Below are positions 10,557-20,514 of a stretch of DNA of 64,000 nt, one piece after another (position 1 is the stretch's first letter; each line of letters opens with the position of its first letter). This DNA is from Liolophura sinensis (Eukaryota > Mollusca > Polyplacophora > Chitonida > Chitonidae), in contig NC_088306.1 in NCBI RefSeq assembly GCF_032854445.1, positions 11,281,386 through 11,345,385 on the forward strand, read 5' to 3'. A model generated the notes under the pieces. That model did not search any database, was not told where the DNA came from, and worked only from the letters and a program-made list of their open reading frames with translations. The position numbers and the translations under genes are program-made.

Positions 10557-10999
10557 TATGGAGGGCATTCAGGTGAGCTTTCATTGTCGTCTCTCGTATG
10601 AGTCAGCACACATCAAGGCGTATCTATTAAAGACCTTCGTTATAACCAGAATTAAAGTGATATTATGGGCGAAGACAAGCGTAGTAATCTCCCATATCTT
10701 AATGTATAGCCAAGACTTGGCACCATGTTTCTTTTTCGGCTAATTAAGATTGCTCAATGATTAGAAACGCATTAGGTAGTTGATACACCAGCCAACAGAG
10801 GTACGGTAGAGGAAAGAGATATTTTGGGACACTCAGGTCGTGCAGTTCATGCCGTAACGTTTAAGCCAGAGAATGCGACTTTACAGATGCCAGACCTCGT
10901 TTTAACACTGAATAAGCTAAAAGAAATGTGCTGCCAAAACACGGTCAAAAGTGTGAGGTGAAAATGAGATAGAGGAGAATATCACTACTTATGGTTCGA

Positions 11000-12940
11000 A
11001 TAAGAAATTTGAATAAGATATCTGCTCCTTGCGTCTTTCGCCATATACGTGTAGCATAGAGGTTAAATTATATCTATAAAAGTTCATACTTACGTACAGT
11101 TCATTACAAAAATAAAAGGCGTACCAGCCACCTAGTGGGAGAAACCAGGTGGAGTGCAATTTACTGAATTTCCGTTTAAAAAAAAACATACTAAGGCCAA
11201 AGGTAGGGTTTTTACACAACTTTGTACAATTTTGTAGACTGGGTCATTACCAACAAAAAGTTTTGTGAAAGTTCTCTGCCTGCAGGTATGTACAATGCAT
11301 CTTCTGTGAGTGAAAACAATATTTTGTAACCAAAAGCTTACATTTATCATCCCGATTCATGGAAATGGAGACATTTTGACAGCGCACCACAGTGCTAATT
11401 TGTACAGCGTTCTGGACTGTCCACTGACGTCATGCTTCTTGTGAATTGTATTAATTAGATATGCAGTTGCCGAAATGCCTTAATGAATTACCTTATCATT
11501 TTCAGAATTTTGTTTGAGGAAGGTATACACGTTTATGTATAGGCTTTAAGGATATATACTCATTACAGACACTTGTAAGTGATTGGCCTACTAACTTCTC
11601 TATGTATGACACTTGGTAAAATGTATTTTGCAACTTGCTAGCTGGAAGAAAAGAAAATAGAGCTGTACTGTTATGAAGCACGTTATGACCAACAATGCGA
11701 ACGGTTTGAAATGGCATCTGGTATATCCCGCAGGTCTGTGAGAAAATCTCCACCCTTCTACCCCTTCCACCCTCCTCCCTCTCTTCACCAACAGAATTGG
11801 CATTCTCACCCAGAGCGATAGAACTCCATTGCGACGTTTCATCAACACAATGAGAGACAGAAGTAGAGCGAGGTCGGGAACTCCCGAAGTGCTTTATTAC
11901 TGCCCGCCAAAACAATCAACTTTTCCTCTTATCTCTGGTTTTTTTCAAGTACTGACGTAAAAACCGAAATAGCGCTCACCTGTGACGAACAAAAAGGAAT
12001 GCATGACGTCATCTAAGGAAATGTTGTACACCGCCGCCTTGAGGCGCCACTGAGTTATTTACGGCCGATGCGGCCTAAACTTAGCAGCACCGATCCTTAC
12101 CCTCTCTATTCTTGACAGAGACTATAGTACACACTGCTTCCCCTCGTATTCTGCTGGGTTTCTTCCCGAAATAGACGACAAAACTGGCTCACTGGATCAG
12201 GCTATGCGTCTACGTGTTAATTAGGCTAAGACAGACCAACTCGCCCAAGGATGAAACTTTAAATGTCAATAACCATGACTCCTGAGTACATACTTTTGTC
12301 ATCATGTCCCAAAGCTAACCTTCTCAAGGATCATTTGGCTTTTTGTGGAAAAGTATTTGTTTTATTTATTTATTATTTTTTTTTCTTTGGTGTTTTTGGA
12401 TGGAGGAGTCACATTTCACGTTTCCTCCGAAACTGTGTTGTTTTCATTGCAATGAGATAATGCCTAGTTGCATCATGCGTGAACCTACATTTTTTTCATT
12501 GTTCCCCAAACTAAGGAAATCTAATCCTTCGTTTCTCTCAGCCGACAGTTTTTAACGATGTTCTAGATATGGTTAATTGTTTGTAAACTCAGTTATCATG
12601 TAGATAAATCTCTAATGACAGGAGAACTTTCAGTTTTCTCAGTTGGAGACTATAAGTCTCACGGCAAAGAAAAAATTGATTTGAGGTTAAGTTCTCCTTT
12701 GTGTTAGAAGTTTCAGGCTCCGCGGATGTCTGTTGTAAACCTCTGACTGGGCCGATGTCATCGTACAAGTTTAATTGCTCTTAACAAATCACTGGGATGA
12801 TTATACATCCAGAAGTACCGTAACTATCCTAAATGTATAACTGCTAATGTGACAGGAGAGGTCTTGAAGCACCTGTTTATTCTAAACAATGGACTGCACT
12901 GATGTCACGTAAGACCGGTTAATAAATTAACATCACTGCA
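11000..12940. other. Intergenic spacer without recognised gene
   Basis: Contains a 137-codon open frame on the minus strand (11502-11915) with no recognisable domain or splice context, and otherwise AT-rich sequence. Nothing here can be supported as a gene. Confidence 0.35.
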
Positions 12941-12944
12941 TTTT

Positions 12945-13156
12945 TTAACCTAATTCTTCTTAAGCGATGGTGCTACGGGGGCATGTAAATTGCTACTATT
13001 TATGCATCTACATGAACAGTTAGAATAAAACCTTGACTGAGGTAACTTGATAAGGGACCGTATTTCACCCGATACGTGTGAAGATTTGCCAGATATCACA
13101 CTGTAGTTGCTGCTCTGGTCTTACTCTCTATGCTGTACGTCTTTAATTATTTTACT
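12945..13156 (+). repeat. SINE family A copy
   Basis: Body copy from CCTAATTCTTCTTAAGC through AATTGCTACTATTTATGCAT, AGAATAAAACCTTGACTGAG and ACTCTCTATGCTGTACGTC to TTAATTATTTTAC. It matches the family core nearly throughout. Confidence 0.85.
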
Positions 13157-13162
13157 TCTTTT

Positions 13163-13296
13163 TAAGCATTTACATATACATGAACATGCAGAATAAACCC
13201 TTAGCTGAGATAAATTGACAAAAGCTTAGATTTTACAGGCTACGTTTGAACATTTGTCAGTCGCTGCTCCGGTTTTACTCTCTATGCTGAAGTCAT
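13163..13296 (+). repeat. SINE family A copy (partial), in tandem with the previous one
   Basis: Begins again at AAGCATTTACATATACATG only a few bases after the previous copy ends, and runs to GGTTTTACTCTCTATGCTG. It is more diverged and shorter than its neighbour. Two copies head to tail suggest a local duplication or insertion into the end of an older copy. Confidence 0.75.
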
Positions 13297-14735
13297 TTAT
13301 AACGTATTCCTACACAAACCAGGACTGGTGGACAAAGATGGTGAACAAAGCATCGCCAGGGTCCCTTTGCATTGGTTTCATGTGATTGTTCATTAAATGT
13401 GATGAGAACACAGAATCTTGGTTACTTCTAGACCAGTGGCATCTAACATATTGCCAGTAACATCACAGCGTGTTGTATTCTATTCTGAGCTTAGGAGATC
13501 GTCAAACAAAAGAAGAATGTCTCCTCGGAGTTTCGAACACGGCTTATCTCTTCCAAGACAAATATGTCTATTCTAAAATTAGAAATTGGTTAAGGTGACA
13601 CAAAAGAACGAAATCTGTTTAAAGTTAAAGTACTCGGGTTTACACCATTAAAATACCAAGTCAAACCGTCAGCGAAACTTTGCAATGTTATTTTTGTTGT
13701 GAATAAACGATACCGTGATACCAGTACCACATTTGTATGTTGCTCTACCAAAATATGACTATTTCCTTTGAAACTTCACTCGAGAATATATTTTTTTGTA
13801 AAGAAAAAAAATGAAGGTAAGAAGAAATCCTCACCGTGTAATAACGTAACCCAGATGTACTAACAGCCTGCGTGGAAAAGACATAATATCAGAAAATAGC
13901 AGCTGAATATGTTTAGCTCAGCAATTTGGCCCATTGCCTACAATCAAAGCGAAAACCCCTATGTAGAGTAGTTACTGCATCTGTCAAAACCGATTCGTAG
14001 CTTGGCACATCGCAGGTGGAATGTATTCTACTCAGTATCATACTTGAAAAAAAAGCCGGGTTAGTGGTGTTGTGCATCTCTGATACAAAACAGAACTTTC
14101 AGTGAACCTGTCGTTTTAACGCGCCTTTTTTTTATGATTTGCGCATGCGAAACTTGCGTCGGACACGAAAAAGGTTGGCCACTAAAAAGACTATAGCTCA
14201 TTTTTATGGGTCTCTGTTTTACTTGAATGCTGTTTTACGTGTGTTTCGGATGTGTTACCATGGCTGATGGGTGGGTGCCAAGGGCGCCACCTGTTATAGT
14301 CCTCAACGCCTGAACTGTTTGACGCAATACTCCCAGTGCATTCCCAGCTTCACAGCGTCTTGGATCCATTAGTATACATGTTCCCGATCCTCTAATGAGA
14401 ATAGCGCGCGCAGCAGCCAATAGTAAGAAGGACTACTCCTTCCTCTGACGTTCACAGAAATAGAAAATGGTTTAAACATATGGACTATGGCTTATAGGTC
14501 TGTTTGTTTGTCTAAAGTATTGAAGATCACAGCAAGCAAACGATGTCAATTATGTAGCCAAGCCTGCAGATTTATCTTATCACAACCCGTCTGTTCACAA
14601 CAAACCATGGGCTTTTCTCCCGTACACAAGGTTTGATCAAGACCGATAGCGGTCAGCATTACGCCTTGGTTACCCTGCAGTCTGAACATCGCTTTGTGTG
14701 AAAGGCGCGAACCATTACGACTTTTTTAGTAGCTG
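13297..14735. other. Intergenic spacer without recognised gene
   Basis: Mixed sequence with no supported coding exon. A locally GC-richer block near 14150-14420 has short open frames but no recognisable motif. Confidence 0.35.
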
Positions 14736-14739
14736 CATA

Positions 14740-15090
14740 CAGCTTCGGTGGCTTAATGGTCAGAGCGTCCGCCCCGAAGTCGGAAGAGCCCGGGATCAAA
14801 GGTGGGTCGGGTCATGCAAAAGGCGTGAAAAATGGTACTTGCTGCTGCCTCGCTTGAGAGGTTAGAGCTCGGAAAGATGACTGCTTGGCCCGGTGTCAGT
14901 ATAATGTGAATGGTTGGGTCTAATGTCTGGTGTCTTCGGCATGATGCTTCAGTGGCGGCATGGACTCGCCCTGCTACAAGACTACAATATAAATGTACAC
15001 TTACCTAATGACCCCTCGTCGTCATATGACTAAAAATTGTTAAGTACTACGTTAAACGCTAAGTATGCATACATACATACAGGCATACAA
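14740..15090 (+). repeat. SINE family C, full-length copy with tRNA-like head
   Basis: The 5' part resembles a tRNA: a box A-like TGGCTTAATGGTC at about 14749 and a decayed box B-like GGGATCAAAGG near 14802. A body of roughly 200 bp follows. The 3' part, GTCATATGACTAAAAATTG then TTAAGTACTACGTTAAACGC, is shared in reverse orientation with copies at 31.8 and 32.1 kb. It ends in CATA repeats. tRNA-derived SINEs are transcribed by RNA polymerase III from such boxes. Confidence 0.85.
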
Positions 15091-16150
15091 AGGCTATTGA
15101 ATTTTTGCTCCGACAAGCAGGTATGTAACATGTCCCGTCAGTCTGTCTGTGTGCCGCTCAAATTTCTGACATCCCATTCTCTAGAAGAGCCTGAGTGCAA
15201 GATGACATCGACTGTCGCGCATCTGTGCTTCTTTCAACACAATCTAAGACTTTACGATATGGCAAGCTTCGTAATTGTCTCCAAACTTTTGTACGTTTTT
15301 CACGCGCTGACACTACAGACAAAGTAGCATGGAAGTTTCCCCACAGCATAATTTTCGCCCAGACTTGGGAATATCAAAATGCTTTCTATTCAGCGTTGTC
15401 AGTGGATGGAGCTAACATTTCCTATTCATTTGCTGAACCGTGATTCTTTGTACTGGTTATTCGCTGGTATAGAAATTAGAGTTCTCAATTTACCATGGTG
15501 TCCCAAGTGTACAATTGCTAGAAATGAAATTAGCCATGCATACAAAACCCATTCACACGGGCAACATTAAACCGATTTAAATGAGAAAGTGATTTTGATT
15601 AAGGTTGAAATGACCCGTCCTGTAATGGCATCCTTCCCTAGGATTGTTTGTCGCAATCGATGTATGATGCTTGTTGATTCTAAAGTTTCACTCTGATGTA
15701 TAAATAGGTGTCAATAATTCACATGGCTCAACTAGTTCGGGTGATATCTCGTGTAACACGGCATTGCGCGAGATTTGAACTGGTTCGGATTTAATTTTCT
15801 AGGTTTGAACAGCTTAATAGGCTGGCAACTGCGGTGAGGGCGCTCCAGGAAAACAAATGCCGTGTTCTGTGTGCTATAGGCGACAGGGAAAAAAACCAGG
15901 GCGATGATCCATGTACACAGTTTGCTACATATAAATAATATGGAAAAGTTGGTGTTTATGAAGGAAGGGTGGTAGGACGAGTGGGGGGGGGGGGGGGGGC
16001 GTGGTAGACAGTGACCTTTTGTCGGCAGATTAATGACTTGCGACCTTTCAGTCTAAGCTTCAAAAGAAGATCTTTCAAGTCTGAGAAATGCACTGAGGCA
16101 GAATTCCCTATGTTTTTCTGATGTCGAAAAACTTCGAACCAACTTGATAT
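15091..16150. other. Spacer, with long G homopolymer
   Basis: No recognised gene. A run of about 17 G bases lies at about 15983-15999 and is a possible quadruplex former and a likely site of sequencing-length error. Confidence 0.4.
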
Positions 16151-16155
16151 CTTCA

Positions 16156-16226
16156 CTTTGACTAGCTTCAGGTGAAATTTTAGTGTCTCAGTATAAAACA
16201 TAAACATCTAGTCTAAAAATTAAGGC
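16156..16226. repeat. Left copy of a direct repeat flanking the 66-bp array
   Basis: The segment GTCTCAGTATAAAACATAAA, followed by CATCTAGTCTAAAA, recurs with few changes at 19162-19206, directly after the 66-bp minisatellite. The two copies bracket 16.2-19.2 kb. Confidence 0.7.
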
Positions 16227-16647
16227 AGCTCTATGATTGTTTTCACTACCAGGAAATCGGAATGACTGACCTCAATATCCCGAAAGCCAAAGTACATCAG
16301 GTCGTATGTGAACGTTTCAACACTAAACAAATTGATAAACCGTGTCATGAAAATCTCTCTCATATTTCCTGAAGAAAATGTAGACTCTAAGGATATATTT
16401 CCTTTTCGTCCGCTAATTCGGCTACCGTAGAGGCAAGCACCTGCGTGAAATCTGCGTTATTCCAAACTATAGCATATGCTAACTTTATCCTTGTCGTGGA
16501 CTCCTGATGAGGGTAGACCCGAGCATTAAATGCCAAACATACCCGAAACACTGTAAACGTAGTCAATGCTATGACAACCATTCACTTGTATACAGAGCTG
16601 TCTCCTTTATTCATATACTATTTACACAGCTTGCTGTAATTGACAGT

Positions 16648-19161
16648 GCTGAGTCTAAGTCTACCCAAGTTCAACTTTGGGTGTGGCTTACTGGATCAGT
16701 TTTTTCTCTGAAGTCTGAGTCTGAATCTACCCCAGTTCAACTTTGGGTGTGGCTTACTGGATCAGTTTTTTGTCTGAAGTCTGAGTCTAAGTCTACCCCA
16801 GTTCAACTTTGGGTGTGGCTTAATAGATCAGTTTTTTGTCTAAAGTGTGAATCTGATTCTACCCCAGTTCAACTTTGGGTGTGGCTTACTGGATCAGTTT
16901 TTTCTCTGAAGTCTGAGTCTGAATCTACCCCAGTTCAACCTTTGGTGTGTCTTACTAGATCAGTTTTTTCTCTGAAGTCTGAGTCTGATTCCACCCCAGT
17001 TCAATTTTGGGCGTGGCTTACTGGATCAGTTTATTCTCTGAAGTCTGAGTCTGATTCTACCCCCAGTTCAAACTTTGGGCGTTGCTTACAAGATCAGTTT
17101 TTTTCTCTGAAATCTGAGTCTAAGTCTACCCCAGTTCAACTTTGGGTGTGGCTTACTGGATCAGTTTTTTCTCTGAAGTCTGAGTCTGATTCTACCCCAG
17201 TTCAACTTTGGGTGTGGCTTACTGGATCAGTTTTTTCTCTGAAGTCTGAGTCTGAATCTACCCCAGTTCAACCTTTGGTGTGGCTTACTAGATCAGTTTT
17301 TTTCTCTGAAGTCTGAGTCTGATTCCACCCCAGTTCAATTTTGGGCGTGGCTTACTGGATCAGTTTATTCTCTGAAGTCTGAGTCTGATTCTACCCCAGT
17401 TCAACTTTGGGCGTTGCTTACAAGATCAGTTTTTTCTCTGAAATCTGAGTCTGATTCTACCCCAGTTCAACTTTGGGTGTGGCTTACTGGATCAGTTTTT
17501 TTCTCTGAAATCTGAGTCTAAGTCTACCCCAGTTCAACTTTGGGTGTGGCTTACTAGATCAATTTTTTCTCCGAAGTCTGAGTCTAAGTCTACCTCAGTT
17601 CAACTTTGGGTGTGGCTTAATGGATCAGTTATCTCTCTGAAGTCTGAGTCTGATTCTACCCCAGTTCAACTTTGGGTGTGGCTTACTGGATCAGTTTTTT
17701 CTCTGAAGTCTGAGTCTGATTCCACCCCAGTTCAACTTTGGGTGTGGCTTACTGGATCAGTTTCTTTCTCTGAAGTCTGAGTCTGATTCTACCCCAGTTC
17801 AACTTTGGGTGTGCTTACTGGATCAGTTTTTTCTCTGAAGTCTGAGTCTGATTCTACCCCAGTTCAACTTTGGGTGTGGCTTACTGGATCAGTTTTTTCT
17901 CTGAAGTCTGAGTCTAAGTCTACCCCAAGTTCAACTTTGGGTGTGGCTTACTGGATCAGTTCTTTCTCTGAAGTCTGAGTCTAAGTCTACCCCAGTTCAA
18001 CCTTTGGTGTGTCTTACTGGATCAGTTTTTCTCTGAAGTCTGAGTCTAAGTCTACCCCAGTTCAACCTTTGGTGTGTCTTACTAGATCAGTTTTTTTCTC
18101 TGAAGTCTGAGTCTAAGTCTACCCCAGTTCAACTTTGGGTGTGGCTTACTGGATCAGTTCTTTCTCTGAAGTCTGAGTCTAAGTCTACCCCAGTTCACTT
18201 TGGGCGTGGCTTACTGGATCAGTTATTTCTCTGAAGTCTGAGTCTGAGTCTACCCCAGTTCAACTTTGGGGGTGGCTTACTGGATCAGTTATTTCTCTGA
18301 AGTCTGAGTTTGATTCTACCCCAGTTCAACTTTCGGTGTGGCTTACTGGATCAGTTTTTTCTCTGAAATCTGAGTCTAAGTCTACCCCAGTTCAACTTTG
18401 GGTGTGGCTTACTAGATCAGTTTTTTCTCTGAAGTCTGAGTCTGAATCTACCCCAGTTCAACTTTGGGTGTGGCTTACTGGATCAGTTTTTTTCTCTGAA
18501 GTCCTGAGTCTGATTCTACCCCAGTTCAACTTTGGGTGTGGCTTACTAGATCAGTTTTTTTCTCTGAAGTCTGAGTCTGATTCTACCCCAGTTCAACTTT
18601 GGGTGTGGCTTACTGGATTAGTTTTTTCTCTGAAATCTGAGTCTGATTCTACCCCAGTTCATCTTTGGGTGTGGCTTAATGGATCAGTTTATTCTCTGAA
18701 GTCTGAGTCTAAGTCTACCCCAGTTCAACTTTGGGTGTGGCTTACTGGATCAGTTTTTTCTCTGAAGTCTGAGTCTGATTCTACCCCAGTTCAACCTTTG
18801 GTGTGGCTTACTGGATCAGTTCTTTCTCTGAAGTCTGAGTCTAAGTCTACCCCAGTTCAACTTTGGGTGTGGCTTACTGGATCAGTTCTTTCTCTGAAGT
18901 CTGAGTCTGATTCTACCCCAGTTCAACTTTGGGTGTGGCTTACTGGATCAGTTTTTTCTCTGAAGTCTGAGTCTGATTCTACCCCAGTTCAACTTTGGGT
19001 GTGGCTTACTGGATCAGTTTTTTCTCTGAAGTCTGAGTCTGAATCTACCCCAGTTCAACTTTGGGTGTGGCTTACTGGATCAGTTATTTCTCTGAAGTCT
19101 GAGTCTGATTCTACCCCAGTTCAACTTTGGGTGTGGCTTACTAGATCAGTTTTTTCTCTGA
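16648..19161. repeat. 66-bp minisatellite, 38 copies
   Basis: About 2.5 kb made of 38 units. Each unit contains CTACCCCAGTTCAACTTTGG, then GTGTGGCTTACTGGATCAG, a T run, CTCTGAAGTC and TGAGTCTGATTCT. Variants alternate at fixed places (GATTCT, AAGTCT or GAATCT; ACTTTGG or CCTTTGG; GGATCAG or AGATCAG). Because 66 is divisible by 3, open frames of 269 codons (16507-17316) and 281 codons (18336-19181) appear, reading a 22-residue repeat containing STPVQLWVWLTGSVFSLK. One-base length changes break the frame near 17300, 17520, 17770 and 18500. No start context, splice pattern or known domain supports a protein, so I treat it as non-coding minisatellite. Confidence 0.95.
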
Positions 19162-19206
19162 ATTTTAATATCTCAATATAAACAATGAACATCTAGTCTA
19201 AAACTT
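19162..19206. repeat. Right copy of the direct repeat flanking the 66-bp array
   Basis: Contains ATCTCAATATAAACAATGAA, followed by CATCTAGTCTAAAA, matching 16180-16220. It starts exactly where the last minisatellite unit ends. Confidence 0.7.
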
Positions 19207-20202
19207 CCACAGCAGAATCGGACCTTACGGACGTGTGTGCCAAGCACTTTATTGTCCGACGACGAATATATCATCAATCCAGGTTTTCAATTTCGCATTA
19301 GAATGGCACTTTACTGTGTTTCCATTCTCAACACGATGATCATCATCAGTGAGGTGTGGGCTGTCGCAATTAAGACATTGCAGACAACACTTTGGGCGAT
19401 CATGAATCAAATCGGAAGAAACAGGTGCATAGAACTAGCGGTAAACCACGGATGTTATTTGTGTGAGAGTAGTCACACGAAACCTCGTACTATCCGGGCA
19501 TGACTTGGCACACTAATAGACGCACGGCAGTAATGTCAGATGACCAGATTCCTAGAGATTATAATCAGTTAGAAAAAAACAAAGCTCTCCCTGAAAGTTT
19601 TAAAAGGCCTAAAACAAAACGACTAGCGTATATTTATTGAAGAAAGCATCACGTCACCCTTTGAAGAGATAAACAAATACATTTTTATTTAGTATAATAC
19701 ATTGATTATGCAGTGTTAGATATAACAAGACCTACAACACAACAGAGCCAGATTTATACTCGTACCAGGTTCAATCTTTGAACTGCAACTTCAATTCTAC
19801 AATTCCTAAAGCCTACGTTGTCTTATACAAACCTATAAAAAGTTTCCTCTAGATATACACTTTGAGACCAATAGCACATTAAATGATAATAAATGTACAC
19901 TTGATAAATAAGTGTGAATATTAAACATAACGCGAATTGTTGTCCCATGACACTGACCGAAAACCGCATTATTATTATGTTTTTGGATGAATAACGGTGA
20001 TGTGAACGATTTCCCATGTGACACACGTTACTTTTTACAATGATACCAGACTGACGTACTGACAAATATGTTTATGTCCTGATTATGCAGGGTACAAAAG
20101 GAACATTCAATGTTCACAGATCATGTGACCACGTCTGGTAAGATGTCCATGTTGCGTGATAATACAGAATGTCATTTGAATATAGCTGGATGATTTTTAA
20201 CC
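19207..20202 (-). other. Downstream flank of acetylcholinesterase (possible 3' UTR)
   Basis: Lies after the last recognised acetylcholinesterase exon on the minus strand. Minus-strand AATAAA hexamers occur near 19632 and 19684, so these may be polyadenylation signals. No other gene is seen. Confidence 0.4.
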
Positions 20203-20270
20203 CGTGGGAATTTTCCAAAAGGTGGGAATTTTCCAAAAGGTGGGCATTTTCCAAACGGTGGTAATTAGCC
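20203..20270. repeat. 18-bp tandem repeat containing kappaB-like sites
   Basis: The unit GGTGGGAATTTTCCAAAA occurs three times (20203, 20221, 20239), and a fourth diverged copy follows. Each of the first two holds GGGAATTTTCC, close to the Rel/NF-kappaB consensus. The array lies just beyond the stop codon of the acetylcholinesterase tail exon. A regulatory function is only a possibility. Confidence 0.85.
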
Positions 20271-20299
20271 AGTCCATGGTAGTTCTTCGTCAACCCATC

Positions 20300-20514
20300 T
20301 TAAAGGTAACTTCTTACCAAGCAGGTGGAAATTGTCCAATTTATAAAAATACCCCAGTCCGTCGAAATTATCCAGTTCCTCCACCACATGACTGGAAGCG
20401 TTTTTTCTTGGAACGCAAGGAAGTTGTCGAATTGATGTTTCCAATCCACGATATACTTCGTACTCCAGTCGTTGAACTGAACCTTCCATTCCTTTTCCAT
20501 TTCCGATATATTTG
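20300..20514 (-). CDS. ache: Acetylcholinesterase, last coding exon (T-peptide / WAT tail)
   Basis: Acceptor TACTGTCCACAG precedes the exon, whose first two bases complete the Ala codon begun at the end of the previous exon (phase 1). The frame gives NISEMEKEWKVQFNDW then STKYIVDWKHQFDNF, the aromatic-rich amphipathic helix of the T (tailed) acetylcholinesterase peptide. In other animals this helix binds the ColQ or PRiMA proline-rich anchor and assembles tetramers. Spacing of the three main Trp is 7 and 8 residues, against 7 and 7 in vertebrates. After the helix the frame runs on about 35 residues (including MWWRNW) and ends CLVRSYL, with a Cys seven residues from the end; vertebrate T-peptides stop about 14 residues after the helix with a Cys four from the end. 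A run of six A at about 20403 could hide a frameshift into an alternative tail ending near 20265. Confidence 0.9.

Noticed and set aside
11502-11915. 137-codon minus-strand open frame
   Set aside because: No recognisable motif, no splice partners, and composition like the surrounding spacer.
15983-15999. Regulatory G-quadruplex
   Set aside because: A single G homopolymer is common by slippage, and its length is unreliable; nothing near it needs such an element.
16648-19161. CRISPR-like array
   Set aside because: Units are contiguous, with no unique spacers between repeats, and the DNA is clearly animal.
16507-19181. Long open frames (269 and 281 codons) at 16507-17316 and 18336-19181
   Set aside because: They exist because a 66-bp unit without stops is repeated; frames break at one-base changes and no domain, start context or splice pattern supports a gene.
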